NCBI GenBank assembly: GCA_030849065.1
Contig: JASAON010001575.1
Span: 1-63,564 of the forward strand
Direction of reading: 5' to 3'
Source: Jaenimonas drosophilae
Lineage: Eukaryota > Euglenozoa > Kinetoplastea > Trypanosomatida > Trypanosomatidae
Length of the DNA stretch: 63,564 bases
In this document: piece by piece, positions 1 through 9,692 of the stretch
How the letters are laid out: every line of letters starts with the position of its first letter
How positions within the stretch are numbered: the stretch's first letter is position 1
Made by a program: the position numbers and the translations under genes
Notes under the pieces: generated by a model
What the model was told of the DNA's origin: nothing
Seen by the model: only the letters and a program-made list of their open reading frames with translations
Database searches by the model: none

Positions 1-753
1 GGAGATGCGTAGTGGGACCGAGCACGGGATGATGATTTTTCTTATTTTTGTGTGTTCCAGCCTCCTTCTATTTCTACGTTTGTGCTGCATCTCTCGGGGT
101 TGGGCCATCCTTCTCAATCACTTCTGTTTCTTCAGCGATTAAACGCTCAGCTGCGCGCTGTACATCCGTCTAAGCTGCATCATCAAGAGCATCAACAGAC
201 TTTCTCCCGTGGCCTAGTGCCACGTGGAGGATGGCTACGTGATGAAGAAAGAGTTGCTGTGGTGTTTTATGCTTGCGTGCGTTGGGGAGACCATCACAAC
301 ATTCAACGAGGCCATCATCTTCGCAATCCACCGTCGCGTAGTTCAAATGACGATGCCGACATGATCCACGTACGCATTTTATCATCACTAGCACCATTTT
401 CCTTGCTGATTTTGTGTGATCATCCACGATGGAAGGAGTGTGGAGGTGTGGGGGGATGATGATCATCATGCTGAGCCCCTCCACATACAATGGCCCTCTG
501 AGCCAACAACACCTCTGTGCGCTCATCTCATTCGCTCTTAAATTATTTTTCTTCTATGTTGGTCGGCATCACGCCACACAATCTGCGTGTGTTTGTTGGT
601 ACTCCGTCATCATCATCATCATCATCACCATTTCCTTCTTGTTTTCTTTTAGTTTGCCTCTGTTGAAAGGAGGTACACAATCGTCAAGTAGTCGTGGATG
701 AAGTTGGCGTAGTCAGAGACGTGCATGGTTTGTGTTTATTGGCTCACACAAAC
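1..753. other. Upstream flank without a supported gene
   Basis: Stop codons are frequent and open frames here are short, start at non-ATG codons and are rich in His/Cys/Ser, as expected of translated UTR. The end of the stretch holds an (ATC)n run near 606-628, then a pyrimidine tract and an AG at 651-652. Two ATGs at 698 and 725 open short out-of-frame uORFs before the helicase start at 754. It is probably the 3' UTR of an upstream gene plus the helicase 5' UTR. Confidence 0.6.
630..652 (+). promoter_or_regulatory. Candidate trans-splice acceptor for the HELQ gene
   Basis: An almost pure pyrimidine run ends in AG at 651-652, giving a 5' UTR of about 100 nt before the ATG at 754. This is the layout of kinetoplastid spliced-leader addition sites. 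It is predicted from sequence only. Confidence 0.45.
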
Positions 754-3700
754 ATGCGTCGGACGATGATGACGTTGAGGCGGGGCTTTCATCCTCCTAG
801 GCGTAGTGACGATGGCCGCGCACCTCCTCCATCCACAAGGATGCATGAATCTTCGAGCGCAAACACTTGCGCTGAAGATGTACCAACACGTCATGAATAC
901 ACAACAACATCACCGAAAACAACCCCTCGAAAGCGTCGTCGTGACGATGCCAACGACCACGTTCATGTTGAAGTGAGGCATAAGGCGTCATCCTCTGCAT
1001 CCGATGCTGAGCATACCCCACAACGTACTCCCACTCGTGTAGTTTCATATCCACAAAACAACAACAACAACAATGTTGTTCGTAGTCCACGTCAAACCGC
1101 GGCCGACCTGTTTCGTCGAAATCATTCATTGGCTGAGGCCACAACACCACCTCGCCCGAGCAACGCACCACCACCAGCACCAACAAAGGGAGTGGCACCG
1201 AATGGTGTCCTTGCGGATCTCCATCAACAGTGCAGCTCATCACAACCAGATGAGAGAACGGCCGCGGGTAGCTCACCGAGCTCATCCACCTCCAACGTGT
1301 TTGTGACTGCGATGGAGCAAATGTTGCGCGAGAGCTCCTCCCTGTTCGCCAGTCAAACTTCCATGATGCACGTGGAGGCACGTACACCGCAGAAGGAAGA
1401 AGATGATGATCATGATCATGATCATGATCATCATCATCATCCTGAAAAGAGCTCAGCACCAGTACCAGTGGGGTTGGAGTCGGAAAAGATGGATGTTGAT
1501 GAAGCTGATGCAGATCTGGATCGTGAGTTGGCGGAGGAGCTGCGCATGTCAATGGATATTGGTTTCACACCGAGCATTGGCACACACATTCCAAATTATT
1601 CCCAACGAAGTACGACGTCGGATGCGGAGGAGGAACACAACACAAACAACGTCTCGATGGCGCAGTGGATGATGACGGAGGAGAACCCCATGGAGAAGCA
1701 AGTGCAAGGGCCCAACATAAACAACAACAATTTCTGTGGTGAGAAGCATGGCCATCAACTAGGTCAAGCTGCACAAGATGTGCCAAGCGTTGCAGCCGGA
1801 GGTCGCACACGTTTCCTCTTTACAAGTGCTCCACCACCTCATGAACCTTCATCACCACACGTCATGGAGACCAACACGCATGAAGCAGCCACCCACACCT
1901 CCGTATCTCCAAGCAGGATGGATGACCAAGTGGAGGTGGCGAGGCCGAAACGAACATGCTTCGCCTTCAATGGCATCACCACACACACAACATCACCACC
2001 AACACCAAGCTACACATCATGTGCTGTGGGTGGCCTTCAAATGAATGAGGTGGCACCTGTTGCCACCTCGTCTGAGCCTGTGACTGAGGTACCTCCTCCA
2101 ACAACACATGAAGAACACACCAACAACAACAACAACAACAGCACCTATAATCTCCCACCCGACGTCTTTGCCCACTACTGCCGTGTGCGTCGCGTGGAGC
2201 GGCTCTACGCGTGGCAGCACGACGTTCTCACTCGTCAGGACCTCATCAATGGCCACAGTCTTGTGTATAGCCTACCGACCAGTGGTGGCAAAACACTTGT
2301 GGCGGAGGTGTGCTTGCTGCGTTGCGTCATGAACGTGAAGAAGTCAGCCATCTTGGTTCTGCCCTTCGTTTCTCTGGCGGAGGAGAAGGCCGCACAGCTG
2401 CGGCCACTCGGGGAGGCGTTTGGCTTTGGTGTGGAGGCGCACTACGGCTCCGTTGGACGTACGCCGTTGGCCGCATCGCCGTGCATTTTTGTGTGTACAA
2501 TAGAAAAAGCCAACTCCGTCATGAATCATCTTCTTGGTGAGGAGGATGGAAGACGTGCGAGGGAGGAGCTGGGCCTGATTGTGGTGGATGAGCTACACAT
2601 GCTCGGCGAGCCAAAACGTGGAGCGACGCTGGAGTTGCTGCTCAGCAAAGTCCTGCTCGTATCTGATGCCATGAAGAAGGAACGGAAGCACCACCTGGAT
2701 CTTGTTGCAGATGAGGAGAGTGATGATAAAGTGATGCCTTGTGTGCAGATTCTTGGTATGAGCGCGACGATTCCAAATTTACCCGCCATCGCAACATGGC
2801 TCGGAGCGTCGAGCTACGCCGCGGATTTCCGCCCTGTGCCATTGCGTGAGTATGCCGTAGTGAAGGGTGCCGTACTCCGTGACGGAGAGGTGGAGGAACG
2901 ACGTCTACTTGCGTCTACCGAAGCCGGAGCGTTGATGGAGCTCGCGACGGAGGTGGCAGATGGCTCGGTCCTCATCTTTTGTGCAANCCATCTCCCACTT
3001 CGAAGCCACTCAGCTTGCGGAGCTTCTGCCGCACGGAGTTGCCTTTCACCACGGCGGCCTCCTCGCGGAGGAGCGTGAGCTCGTGGAGCAGGCGTACCGT
3101 GCCAAGCGTGTACGTATTCTCTGTTGCACCTCCACCCTCGCCGCGGGTGTTAATCTGCCATCACGGCGCGTCATTTTCCGAAGCCCGTACGTCGGCCGAG
3201 ACTTTCTCACACGAAGCCGCTACCAACAAATGTGTGGCAGAGCTGGTCGGGCGGGTTATGATGAATATGGGGAATCCTTTTTATTGCTCCCCAACCACCG
3301 CGATGAGGTTCGTGGGATGCAGTTGATGCACCAGCCTCTGGAGAGGTGCTGCAGCAACATCACGGAAGAACGTAGTGGCTTTGCCCGCGCACTGCTCGAG
3401 TGCGTGAGTGTGGGTCTTGTTCGTACACGTGAGGATGCACATGAGTGGGGGCGTCGGTTACTTGTGCGCCACGCCCTGGGCCCTGTGGAGAGGTCATCTC
3501 ATGCATCTACGGCGTTAATCCGTGAAGATGAGGCGAGTGAAGGTGAGCCAGATGGCACCATAACACCAACAACAAGAAGCAACAACACTGAGGAGGAGTG
3601 TGCCATGATGATTCTAAAAAGCTATGTGGAGGAAAGCCTTCATACCCTGCTCGGGAGTGCGCTGCTCACGGTGGTGGTGGAGCCTCCTCATGAAGATGAT

Positions 3701-4597
3701 GAAGCTGATGCACAACAACGTGCCACACCATCGTCATCTCCACGATTGGTATCAACTCCATTTGGGGCTTCTGCCGTACGCAGTTGCTTTACCGTGGAGG
3801 AGGCGGTGATGGTGCGTGAGGAGCTCGACCAGCTTCAACGTGGTGGGCTCATCCTCTGCGATGATCTTCATCTCTGCTACTATCTGGTGCCACTGCGTGA
3901 AGTGGGTGAGTGCGATTGGATGCTCTATCGCACCGTCCTCTCGCGGCTGAGCTCGGATCGCCAGCGCATCGCCGATCTCATTGGTGTGGATGAGCACTAC
4001 ATTGATCAGCGCGCCATGGGTCTTGGCCAGCCACAACAACGTGCACCTCCCGCATCCAGTGATAGCCGCCGACGACTCTTTATTGCCCGGCGTTTCTTCG
4101 TGGCGTTGATGTTGGCTGACCTCCTCGCCGAGGTGCCGATGCCGGTCGTGGAGCAGCGCTACAACGTGAGCCGAGGCCAACTGCAGAGCTTGATGCGCTC
4201 TGCCTCGATCTTCAGCAGCAGCATTACAGCCTTCTGCAGTGCGATGGAGTGGTTCTCGTTGGAGTCGGTGCTCACCACTTTTGTACGTCGGCTGGGGTTT
4301 GGTGTGAAGCCCGATGTGCTGCCGCTGATGGAGATCGCGGGGATGCAGGCCTCACGTGCGCGCGCACTATGGAATGCCGGCTTCAAGAAACCCGCCCTCA
4401 TTGCCACTGTTGATGCCGATGAGTTGGTACGACGAGTGAGGTCGGCCAATCCACCAGATTGTAAATCGGCCAAGTTCCTCAATCGACGTGCCGCCATGAT
4501 GATTATTCGTGAAAGCAATCGTTTGTTGCAGAGTCAGATTCAGGAGAAGAAGGTGGAGCTACAGGAGCTCACGGTGCATCGCATGCTATCATCGTAG
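754..4597 (+). CDS. HELQ: HELQ-type Ski2-like DNA helicase, frame broken at one undetermined base
   Basis: An SF2 Ski2-like helicase, expected to unwind DNA in the nucleus during fork and crosslink repair. After about 475 residues of low-complexity Ser/Thr/His/Asn-rich sequence come motif I (SGGKT, Lys513), the DELH box at about residue 612 and an SATIP motif. Downstream come the AFHHGGL, LAAGVNLP and GRAGRAG motifs and a helical C-terminal region. The DELHMLGE and STLAAGVNLP signatures favour HELQ over generic Ski2 helicases, and no polymerase domain follows, so it is not full POLQ. The frame changes at the N at 2987. Dropping that base gives one continuous frame of about 1280 residues, and the spacing from the FC motif to the next conserved Glu then matches human HELQ. 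I used the first in-frame ATG; an earlier GTG at 694 is open but not a credible start here. Confidence 0.85.
1403..1443 (+). repeat. GATCAT/CAT repeat encoding an Asp-His run
   Basis: A tandem GATCAT-type repeat, then CAT codons, inside the disordered N-terminus of the helicase gene. It encodes alternating Asp-His and then four His. It could bind metal but is more likely slippage-prone filler; similar ATC/CAT runs are common in the gaps. Confidence 0.8.
2987..2987. other. Undetermined base (N) causing an apparent frameshift
   Basis: The only N in the window. The helicase frame upstream and downstream differ by one. The four bases at 2986-2989 stand where family spacing predicts one codon, so one base is probably surplus. 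This is a sequence-quality artefact unless read data show otherwise. Confidence 0.85.
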
Positions 4598-4841
4598 ATG
4601 GTCGGTTGGCAACGGCGATGGATGAATGATCTCTTCCATGAACGTCAACGTGCCTCACTTTCATGTCAGCTACCACAATCTCCATGGAGGCGTACGCATC
4701 ATGAATGCACTACGCACAACATTGTCGCTATACGTTTCCGACATGACTAACATCATCATTATCTTCTCTCTGACGTCTAATATACATATATACTTTACGT
4801 TAGTAGTAAAGCGCTCCACTTCATTGTAGCGTAGTGATTGT

Positions 4842-5282
4842 ATGGCGGTGCCGTGGTTGGGCTTGATTGTTGTGGCAGCCCTGGCCATTGTTGGCATCGC
4901 ATGCACAGCGCTGCTCATCTCCTACGGCATCAGCGTTCCTGAGCGAGGAAACTGGGGGCGTCATGCAACGGTGATGCTAACGTTGCTGCCTCTCTCCATC
5001 CTCACGGCCCCGTTGGTATCTGCCATCCACAACTACGGTGTGGCCTCCTTGATTGACCTTAATCGGAGTGGGTCTCTGCCCTCCCCTCTTGACGTACTCG
5101 TTGCCAACATGAAGCCCATCAACTCAGACATCACCTTGTTGGATGTTCTGGGGATGATGTGTGTGCTCTTCGTGGCATACGCCGCCGTCGTGATTCTGCG
5201 GCTGCTCATTGATATCACGCGTTTGCTCAAGATGTCTATGCGCCGCGTCATCGTCAATGAGCACAAGAAGCACAAGGGCTAG
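4842..5282 (+). CDS. Small multi-pass membrane protein, unknown function
   Basis: 146 residues. There are hydrophobic stretches at about residues 5-27, 42-62 and 100-122, and a strongly basic C-terminus (MRRVI, then HKKHKG). The first segment could be a signal anchor. I do not recognise the family. It has a clear ATG, a coding-like composition unlike the flanking UTR, and sits in phase with the gene spacing, so I consider it real. The Lys-rich tail might act as an ER signal, but this is a guess. Confidence 0.6.
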   Translation: MAVPWLGLIVVAALAIVGIACTALLISYGISVPERGNWGRHATVMLTLLPLSILTAPLVSAIHNYGVASLIDLNRSGSLPSPLDVLVANMKPINSDITLLDVLGMMCVLFVAYAAVVILRLLIDITRLLKMSMRRVIVNEHKKHKG

Positions 5283-5701
5283 GCTGTGTTGCATCGTGGC
5301 AATCAGTTAGTTGGCGGCGTTGATGCTGCCAACTGAATGATGGTGCAAGTGGATGCACGCATACCACTAAAGTACGTACGGGCACAAGTGTGACTAGTGT
5401 TTCCAACATTATTTCCTGCTTGACACATACACACACATACACATACACATACACAATATGTTTGCTTGATTTCTTCCTTCTTCTTCTGTAACCGTAGACA
5501 CACACTCTTGCAACTCACATTGATCATTATTCCTGTGCATCTCACTTCACCCCAAGAACACCACCACAACACAGCCCACCACCACCTCTCAATTCATCTT
5601 TGCTTTTGTTACTCACACGCGTGGTTTTTTTGCAATCGTTGATCCTGTTAAGTGTTGTTGTTTTTTATTGTTTTTTACTCCAACACAAAGTCCTCCTCTC
5701 C

Positions 5702-5732
<31 letters not shown>

Positions 5733-5745
5733 AGCGACAACAAGA
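5283..5745. other. Intergenic, CA-microsatellite rich
   Basis: It contains ACAC/ACAT repeats near 5424-5457 and a T-rich tract near 5655-5680 that could direct trans-splicing to an AG just before the Mog1 start. No gene is supported. Confidence 0.6.
5700..5733 (+). repeat. (CA)n microsatellite in the Mog1 5' leader
   Basis: An uninterrupted CA-type dinucleotide run ending about 12 bases before the Mog1 ATG at 5746. If the acceptor AG is the one at its 3' end, the mature leader is only about 10-13 nt. Confidence 0.8.
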
Positions 5746-6342
5746 ATGCCTCTTGTGGATCTCTTTGGTGGAGCCATTCGCTGCTCAATGGCGGATGAGA
5801 TGGTGGATGTATCTAACCTCCGCGAGGTGCCCGATCATCAGGAAGTGTATATGCACCCTGACACCGGAGCAACACTCATTGTGGAGCTCCTCGCGCGTCA
5901 GGCGCAGATTGCCGATGATGATGCAGCAGAGTTCTTCTTCATGGACCTTGCCAAGGATAATGGATCCCTTTCCGTGGAGAGCATAGAGCACCACGGTGAG
6001 CTCAAGCCATCCGGCGATTTCTATCCGAATGAGGTGGTGCTGCCCAGTGGCGAGATGCCCTTCATGTCGTGGATGGAGGGAGTATGCAAAATCAGCAAGT
6101 ACACCAACGAGGTTGGCAAGGAGAGCGATGTCAGCGTATCTGTGGTTGTCATTCGGTGCCCACCGCCCATCGCTTCCGATATGCTCATCTCCTTCTCTGC
6201 GCCGGTGGTGCTGCACCCAGAGAGCAGCGATGCGGAGCGGCTGACGAAGCTTCTGACAGAAGAGGAGCGCCAGCACATCTTCAGCGAAGCTGTTAAGAGC
6301 TTCTCCGTCATTGATTGGGATGTCTTTGTTGTGGAGGAGTAG
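5746..6342 (+). CDS. MOG1: Mog1/RanGRF-like Ran-binding protein
   Basis: 198 residues. Mog1 family proteins bind Ran and help nucleotide release and nuclear import. The N-terminal LFGGAI, the VSNLREVPDHQEVY block (family form: DVS.LR.VPDNQEVF) and the following LIVELL are characteristic. The protein ends in the typical F.V.DW..F segment. The length fits the family (about 185-215). The reading frame is open upstream through CA repeats, but the ATG at 5746 begins directly at the conserved domain and follows the likely splice acceptor, so I start there. Confidence 0.85.
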   Translation: MPLVDLFGGAIRCSMADEMVDVSNLREVPDHQEVYMHPDTGATLIVELLARQAQIADDDAAEFFFMDLAKDNGSLSVESIEHHGELKPSGDFYPNEVVLPSGEMPFMSWMEGVCKISKYTNEVGKESDVSVSVVVIRCPPPIASDMLISFSAPVVLHPESSDAERLTKLLTEEERQHIFSEAVKSFSVIDWDVFVVEE

Positions 6343-6924
6343 ATCATCATCATCCATGTCTTCATGCTCTGCGCACACATGGTACAGCAACCACAACAAA
6401 CACAAGGTTCATGGTTTCCGCGTCAGCTATTTCATCTTTCTTGCATCTCCCCCTCCGCCATGTTGTGAAGGCCGTCCCTGTGTTGCGCGCGCACAGTCAC
6501 AGACACACCACATTCACACACGTGCTGAGCATGACGTGGCTGCGTAGAGTTTCTCTTCATACGCACTCTCCCTCTATGACCAGCCAAGGCCGCAGATGAG
6601 TGATGGGTCGCGCTTCCCCCTTCATCAACCAACCAACCCCCCTTCTTCACTTCGCTGGAGTATTTATTCTGCGTGAATTACTCAGCAAAACGTCCTTGTG
6701 TTTTCACCCATCGTTGCTTGCATCCACATCCTACAGACAGTCATGGTTTGCTCATGCACCATCTTCATCTTCATCCCTTCTTCACTCCTCTGGCATAGCT
6801 TATTTCCGTGCTTCAGGTTTCATTTGTTCCTGTAGCATCACATTTACGATAGCGAACTCCGCGTATCGATCATCCATTTCCACCACTTTTGTTGTGCGTG
6901 CACGTGTTTCATCGATCCATCAAC
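6343..6924. other. Intergenic between MOG1 and SDH2N
   Basis: Pyrimidine-rich with CA repeats. No ORF here has a protein-like composition. The likely acceptor for SDH2N is at 6797-6798; no ATG lies between it and 6925. Confidence 0.6.
6762..6798 (+). promoter_or_regulatory. Candidate trans-splice acceptor for SDH2N
   Basis: A long C/T tract (TTCATC-type) is followed by AG at 6797-6798. It implies a 5' UTR of about 126 nt lacking ATG, which supports the start at 6925. Confidence 0.45.
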
Positions 6925-7662
6925 ATGCTCCGCAAGATAGCCTCCGTGACGCCCTACAAGACGACGGTGCGTCGCATGACGGCAGAAGCCGCCCCTGACA
7001 CCAACAAGGCCATTCTCCAAATCGTGCGCTTCGACCCGGAGCGCAACTGCTCACGTGTGGAGAGCTACGAGTATGACAAGCACCACGACTACATGGTGCT
7101 TGACCTGCTCATTGCCGTGAAGGCGCATCAGGACCCTACACTAGCCTTCCGTGCCTCCTGCTGCGAGGGCGTCTGCGGAAGCTGCGCCATGAATATCAAC
7201 GGTATCAACTCACTCGCCTGCATCACCTTCGCCAAGAACGTCACGACGATTGGCCCCCTGCCGAACTTCCCCGTCATTAAGGATCTCGTGGTGGACCTCC
7301 GCCACTTCTTCCAGCAGTACTCTTTCATCCGACCCTTCGTGCGCAACGTTAACCTCCACCGCAGCCAGATTGATGGCATCGTGGGACGCTACAACACTGT
7401 GGCTCGCGTCATGAACGGCTTGAGCCCAGACCAGAGCAAGGCCATTGATACGGCCGCACTGCAGCATTTCACTCGTGGTGAGTCAGAGGTGGTCTCGCTG
7501 CTCCGTGTGGCCGACGCGCTGTGCGAGGCCGGCAACGTGACGCACCTCATCTCCACCCTGGAGCGTCTGGAGGAGTGCGGTCTCACCTTAGACAACGCCC
7601 GTGTCACGGAGCTCGTGGAGCTCACTCTGAAGAACCATGCCGCGAAGCCAAAGATCCAGTAA
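6925..7662 (+). CDS. SDH2N: Succinate dehydrogenase iron-sulfur subunit, N-terminal half (SDH2N)
   Basis: 245 residues. Mitochondrial complex II electron-transfer subunit carrying only the [2Fe-2S] plant-ferredoxin domain. Cluster ligands are Cys79, Cys84, Cys87 and Cys99 in the motif CCEGVCGSC...LAC, with the SdhB spacing C-x4-C-x2-C-x11-C. The usual Arg after the first Cys is Cys80. After LPNFPVIKDLVVD, as in SdhB, the protein leaves the family and ends in an unrelated helical region of about 100 residues; the Cys-rich [3Fe-4S]/[4Fe-4S] domain is absent. Euglenozoa are known to encode SdhB as two proteins, and this is the N half; the C half is not in this window. The Arg/Lys/Thr-rich N-terminus fits a mitochondrial presequence. 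Confidence 0.92.
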   Translation: MLRKIASVTPYKTTVRRMTAEAAPDTNKAILQIVRFDPERNCSRVESYEYDKHHDYMVLDLLIAVKAHQDPTLAFRASCCEGVCGSCAMNINGINSLACITFAKNVTTIGPLPNFPVIKDLVVDLRHFFQQYSFIRPFVRNVNLHRSQIDGIVGRYNTVARVMNGLSPDQSKAIDTAALQHFTRGESEVVSLLRVADALCEAGNVTHLISTLERLEECGLTLDNARVTELVELTLKNHAAKPKIQ

Positions 7663-8217
7663 GAGCGAGAGGAAGGAAGACGAAGACGACGAAAGGTGTG
7701 GCATGACGTAGCACATCATCATTGATTTCTAGCAGTAGTACGTCTGTGTGGGCTAGCATTGTAGTCTGTGGTTGGCCAGCGAGCTGTCGCTACTTCTTAC
7801 CTTTCCCAAACATACACGCACGCACACTGTTGCCCTCCACTGTGAAGGTGGAAGGGCGATGGGTGAGTACTTATACCATAGCGGTGAGAATCACGTGCCT
7901 GTATTTGTACTGCGGGAGTAGTATTTGGCTGCGCTGACAGTTGTTTAAGCAAGCTTGTTGTTTTGTGATTTGTCACAGCGAGTGAGACAATCAGCATCCT
8001 CTTCTCAAGACGTGCACGTACACTCATGTACCTTCTTCTTTTTCTTCCTTCATTTGCTATAGTTTTACGGAGGCGTGTCTCGGTGCAGCCATCCGTCACA
8101 GTCTTAGCCCTCTTCTTTCTTACTGAGAATACGAGGGTGGACGCCACTTAACTGGCCCGACTCTGTATAGTTGGCACACCACTAGATTGATCACTTATTT
8201 TGGTGTAGTTGGTGGTG
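7663..8217. other. Intergenic between SDH2N and the first DHHC gene
   Basis: No supported gene. T-rich stretches occur near 8030-8050. An AG at 8207-8208 lies ten bases before the next start. Confidence 0.6.
8191..8208 (+). promoter_or_regulatory. Candidate trans-splice acceptor for the first DHHC gene
   Basis: A short T-rich tract ends in TAG at 8206-8208, leaving a 9-nt leader before the ATG at 8218. Confidence 0.35.
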
Positions 8218-9348
8218 ATGCGGAACATTCACAGTTTCTCCCCAACAAGCTACTTTGACTACTGCAAGCTGTGTTGCTGCTACATACCTCCACTTTTCTC
8301 CGCGCTCCTCATCAGCACCAACACGTTGCCCTATCATCTCTTCCTCCTCCCACTCCTGCGTACCTACTGCACGAAACGCGATGTGTACCACGAATGGGCT
8401 GCAGAGGATGATACAACAGCCAAGGGTAAGTATCATTGGCTCTTTTACTACTACTGCTTCACTGTCATGATAGTTGCGGAGGTGATGGTCTTTGGCAACC
8501 TCCTTCTTGTTATCTGCACACCACCAGGTTATGTGCCAAGCATTCCGTGGAAGTACCCACCCTTAATGCGTGATCCACGAGACCCGAGTGTTGTTCGTGC
8601 CGCGGAGCCTCGCTTGTTGAATCCAAACATGGAAGATACATCGAAGCTCGTGGCGAGGTTGTTCTCTGGTGACCTCAGCAACCGTAGACGACCAAATGGA
8701 GGCAAGGGCACCGGTGCTGCAGATGGCCCCACTGAGCCGGCGGTGGAGCATCCGCAGAATCCTCATATTGTAAGTCAGTTTGGCAGAAATGGCCGACTTC
8801 GTTACTGCAGCGCCTGTGCGCAGTACCAACCAGATCGTGCACATCACTGTGATGACTGTGATCGTTGCGTCTTTCAAATGGATCATCACTGCCCCTTTGT
8901 AAACAACTGTGTTGGCCGTAGCAACTGGAAGTTTTTTGTGCTCTTTGTGAGCTTCATTCCTGTCGGTGCCTTTCATATCGCCAGCACAACCCTCATTGTG
9001 TGGTGGCACCTCCTCGATTGGTCCTTGGATGGAGATGAGCTAACAGCTTTGGCGTTGATGGGCTTAGTACTTCTCAGCACCATCATGGGCATCGTCTTCT
9101 TGTGCTTTGCAGGACGGTTTTGGTTTCTCTTCTTTCAAGGTCACACAACCATGTCGATGCGTGTGTCAGGCTACGTGCGTGGCGCACCTGGGCCTAGCAG
9201 AGGTGAGCGACGTCACCGATTTCGCCGGGAGGTGTGTGGCCGTCAGCCGTGTTGGATGTTGCTGCTCCCCATCTACCCAGGAAATGATGATGAAGAAATG
9301 GAGGAGGAGGAGGCTCTCATGGGAACGGTGATGGAGGATGTGGTGTAG
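8218..9348 (+). CDS. DHHC palmitoyltransferase (first of a tandem pair)
   Basis: 376 residues. Membrane enzyme expected to transfer palmitate to protein cysteines at Golgi, ER or plasma membrane. The Cys-rich domain starts at [17 protein letters not shown] and continues to the catalytic [13 protein letters not shown], catalytic Cys225. Two hydrophobic segments precede it and two follow, the four-TM zDHHC topology. The TPPGY motif after TM2 is also typical. The C-terminus ends in an acidic Asp/Glu run. The open frame extends three codons upstream through TTG/GTG; I use the ATG. The next gene is a second DHHC enzyme of the same layout but low identity. Confidence 0.92.
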   Translation: MRNIHSFSPTSYFDYCKLCCCYIPPLFSALLISTNTLPYHLFLLPLLRTYCTKRDVYHEWAAEDDTTAKGKYHWLFYYYCFTVMIVAEVMVFGNLLLVICTPPGYVPSIPWKYPPLMRDPRDPSVVRAAEPRLLNPNMEDTSKLVARLFSGDLSNRRRPNGGKGTGAADGPTEPAVEHPQNPHIVSQFGRNGRLRYCSACAQYQPDRAHHCDDCDRCVFQMDHHCPFVNNCVGRSNWKFFVLFVSFIPVGAFHIASTTLIVWWHLLDWSLDGDELTALALMGLVLLSTIMGIVFLCFAGRFWFLFFQGHTTMSMRVSGYVRGAPGPSRGERRHRFRREVCGRQPCWMLLLPIYPGNDDEEMEEEEALMGTVMEDVV

Positions 9349-9692
9349 AGCTCGGCGGATGATGGCCGTTGTCGGGTTTGGACGTACTATTTTTTTATTT
9401 GTTTCTCCACGCTTGAACCTGTACTGTACTGGGTATATGATGTATGCGTACCTATCCCCTCTGTGCATGTACGCCCCCGTGCACTACCCATACCTCTTTC
9501 TTCGTTACTCATCTTGTTGATTGTTATGTGTTTGTTGTGTGATCAAGTTAACTCGGGGAAGAGTGCCAATAACCCTCCCTGTGTGTCTGTGTCCGGCTAG
9601 TTGATCTGCGAGGATCTGCTGCAACACGCCATCGTACAGAACTCCTAACAATAGTACAGGCTATTTTTTTTTTGCCCGGTTAATCAGCTATC
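9349..9692. other. Intergenic between the two DHHC genes
   Basis: No gene supported. It ends in a T run and AG at 9686-9687. Confidence 0.6.
9662..9687 (+). promoter_or_regulatory. Candidate trans-splice acceptor for the second DHHC gene
   Basis: A run of about ten T ends in CAG with AG at 9686-9687, only five bases before the ATG at 9693. If used, the leader is almost entirely spliced leader. Confidence 0.4.

Noticed and set aside
2987..3078. True pseudogene by frameshift in the helicase
   Set aside because: The break coincides exactly with the only undetermined base, and both sides keep strong conservation without other stops.
754..4597. POLQ (helicase-polymerase) identity
   Set aside because: No polymerase domain follows before the stop at 4597, and the DELHMLGE and LAAGVNLP context fits HELQ.
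5668..5745. N-terminal extension of Mog1 from 5668
   Set aside because: It would translate a CA microsatellite as alternating Thr-His and begins upstream of the likely splice acceptor.
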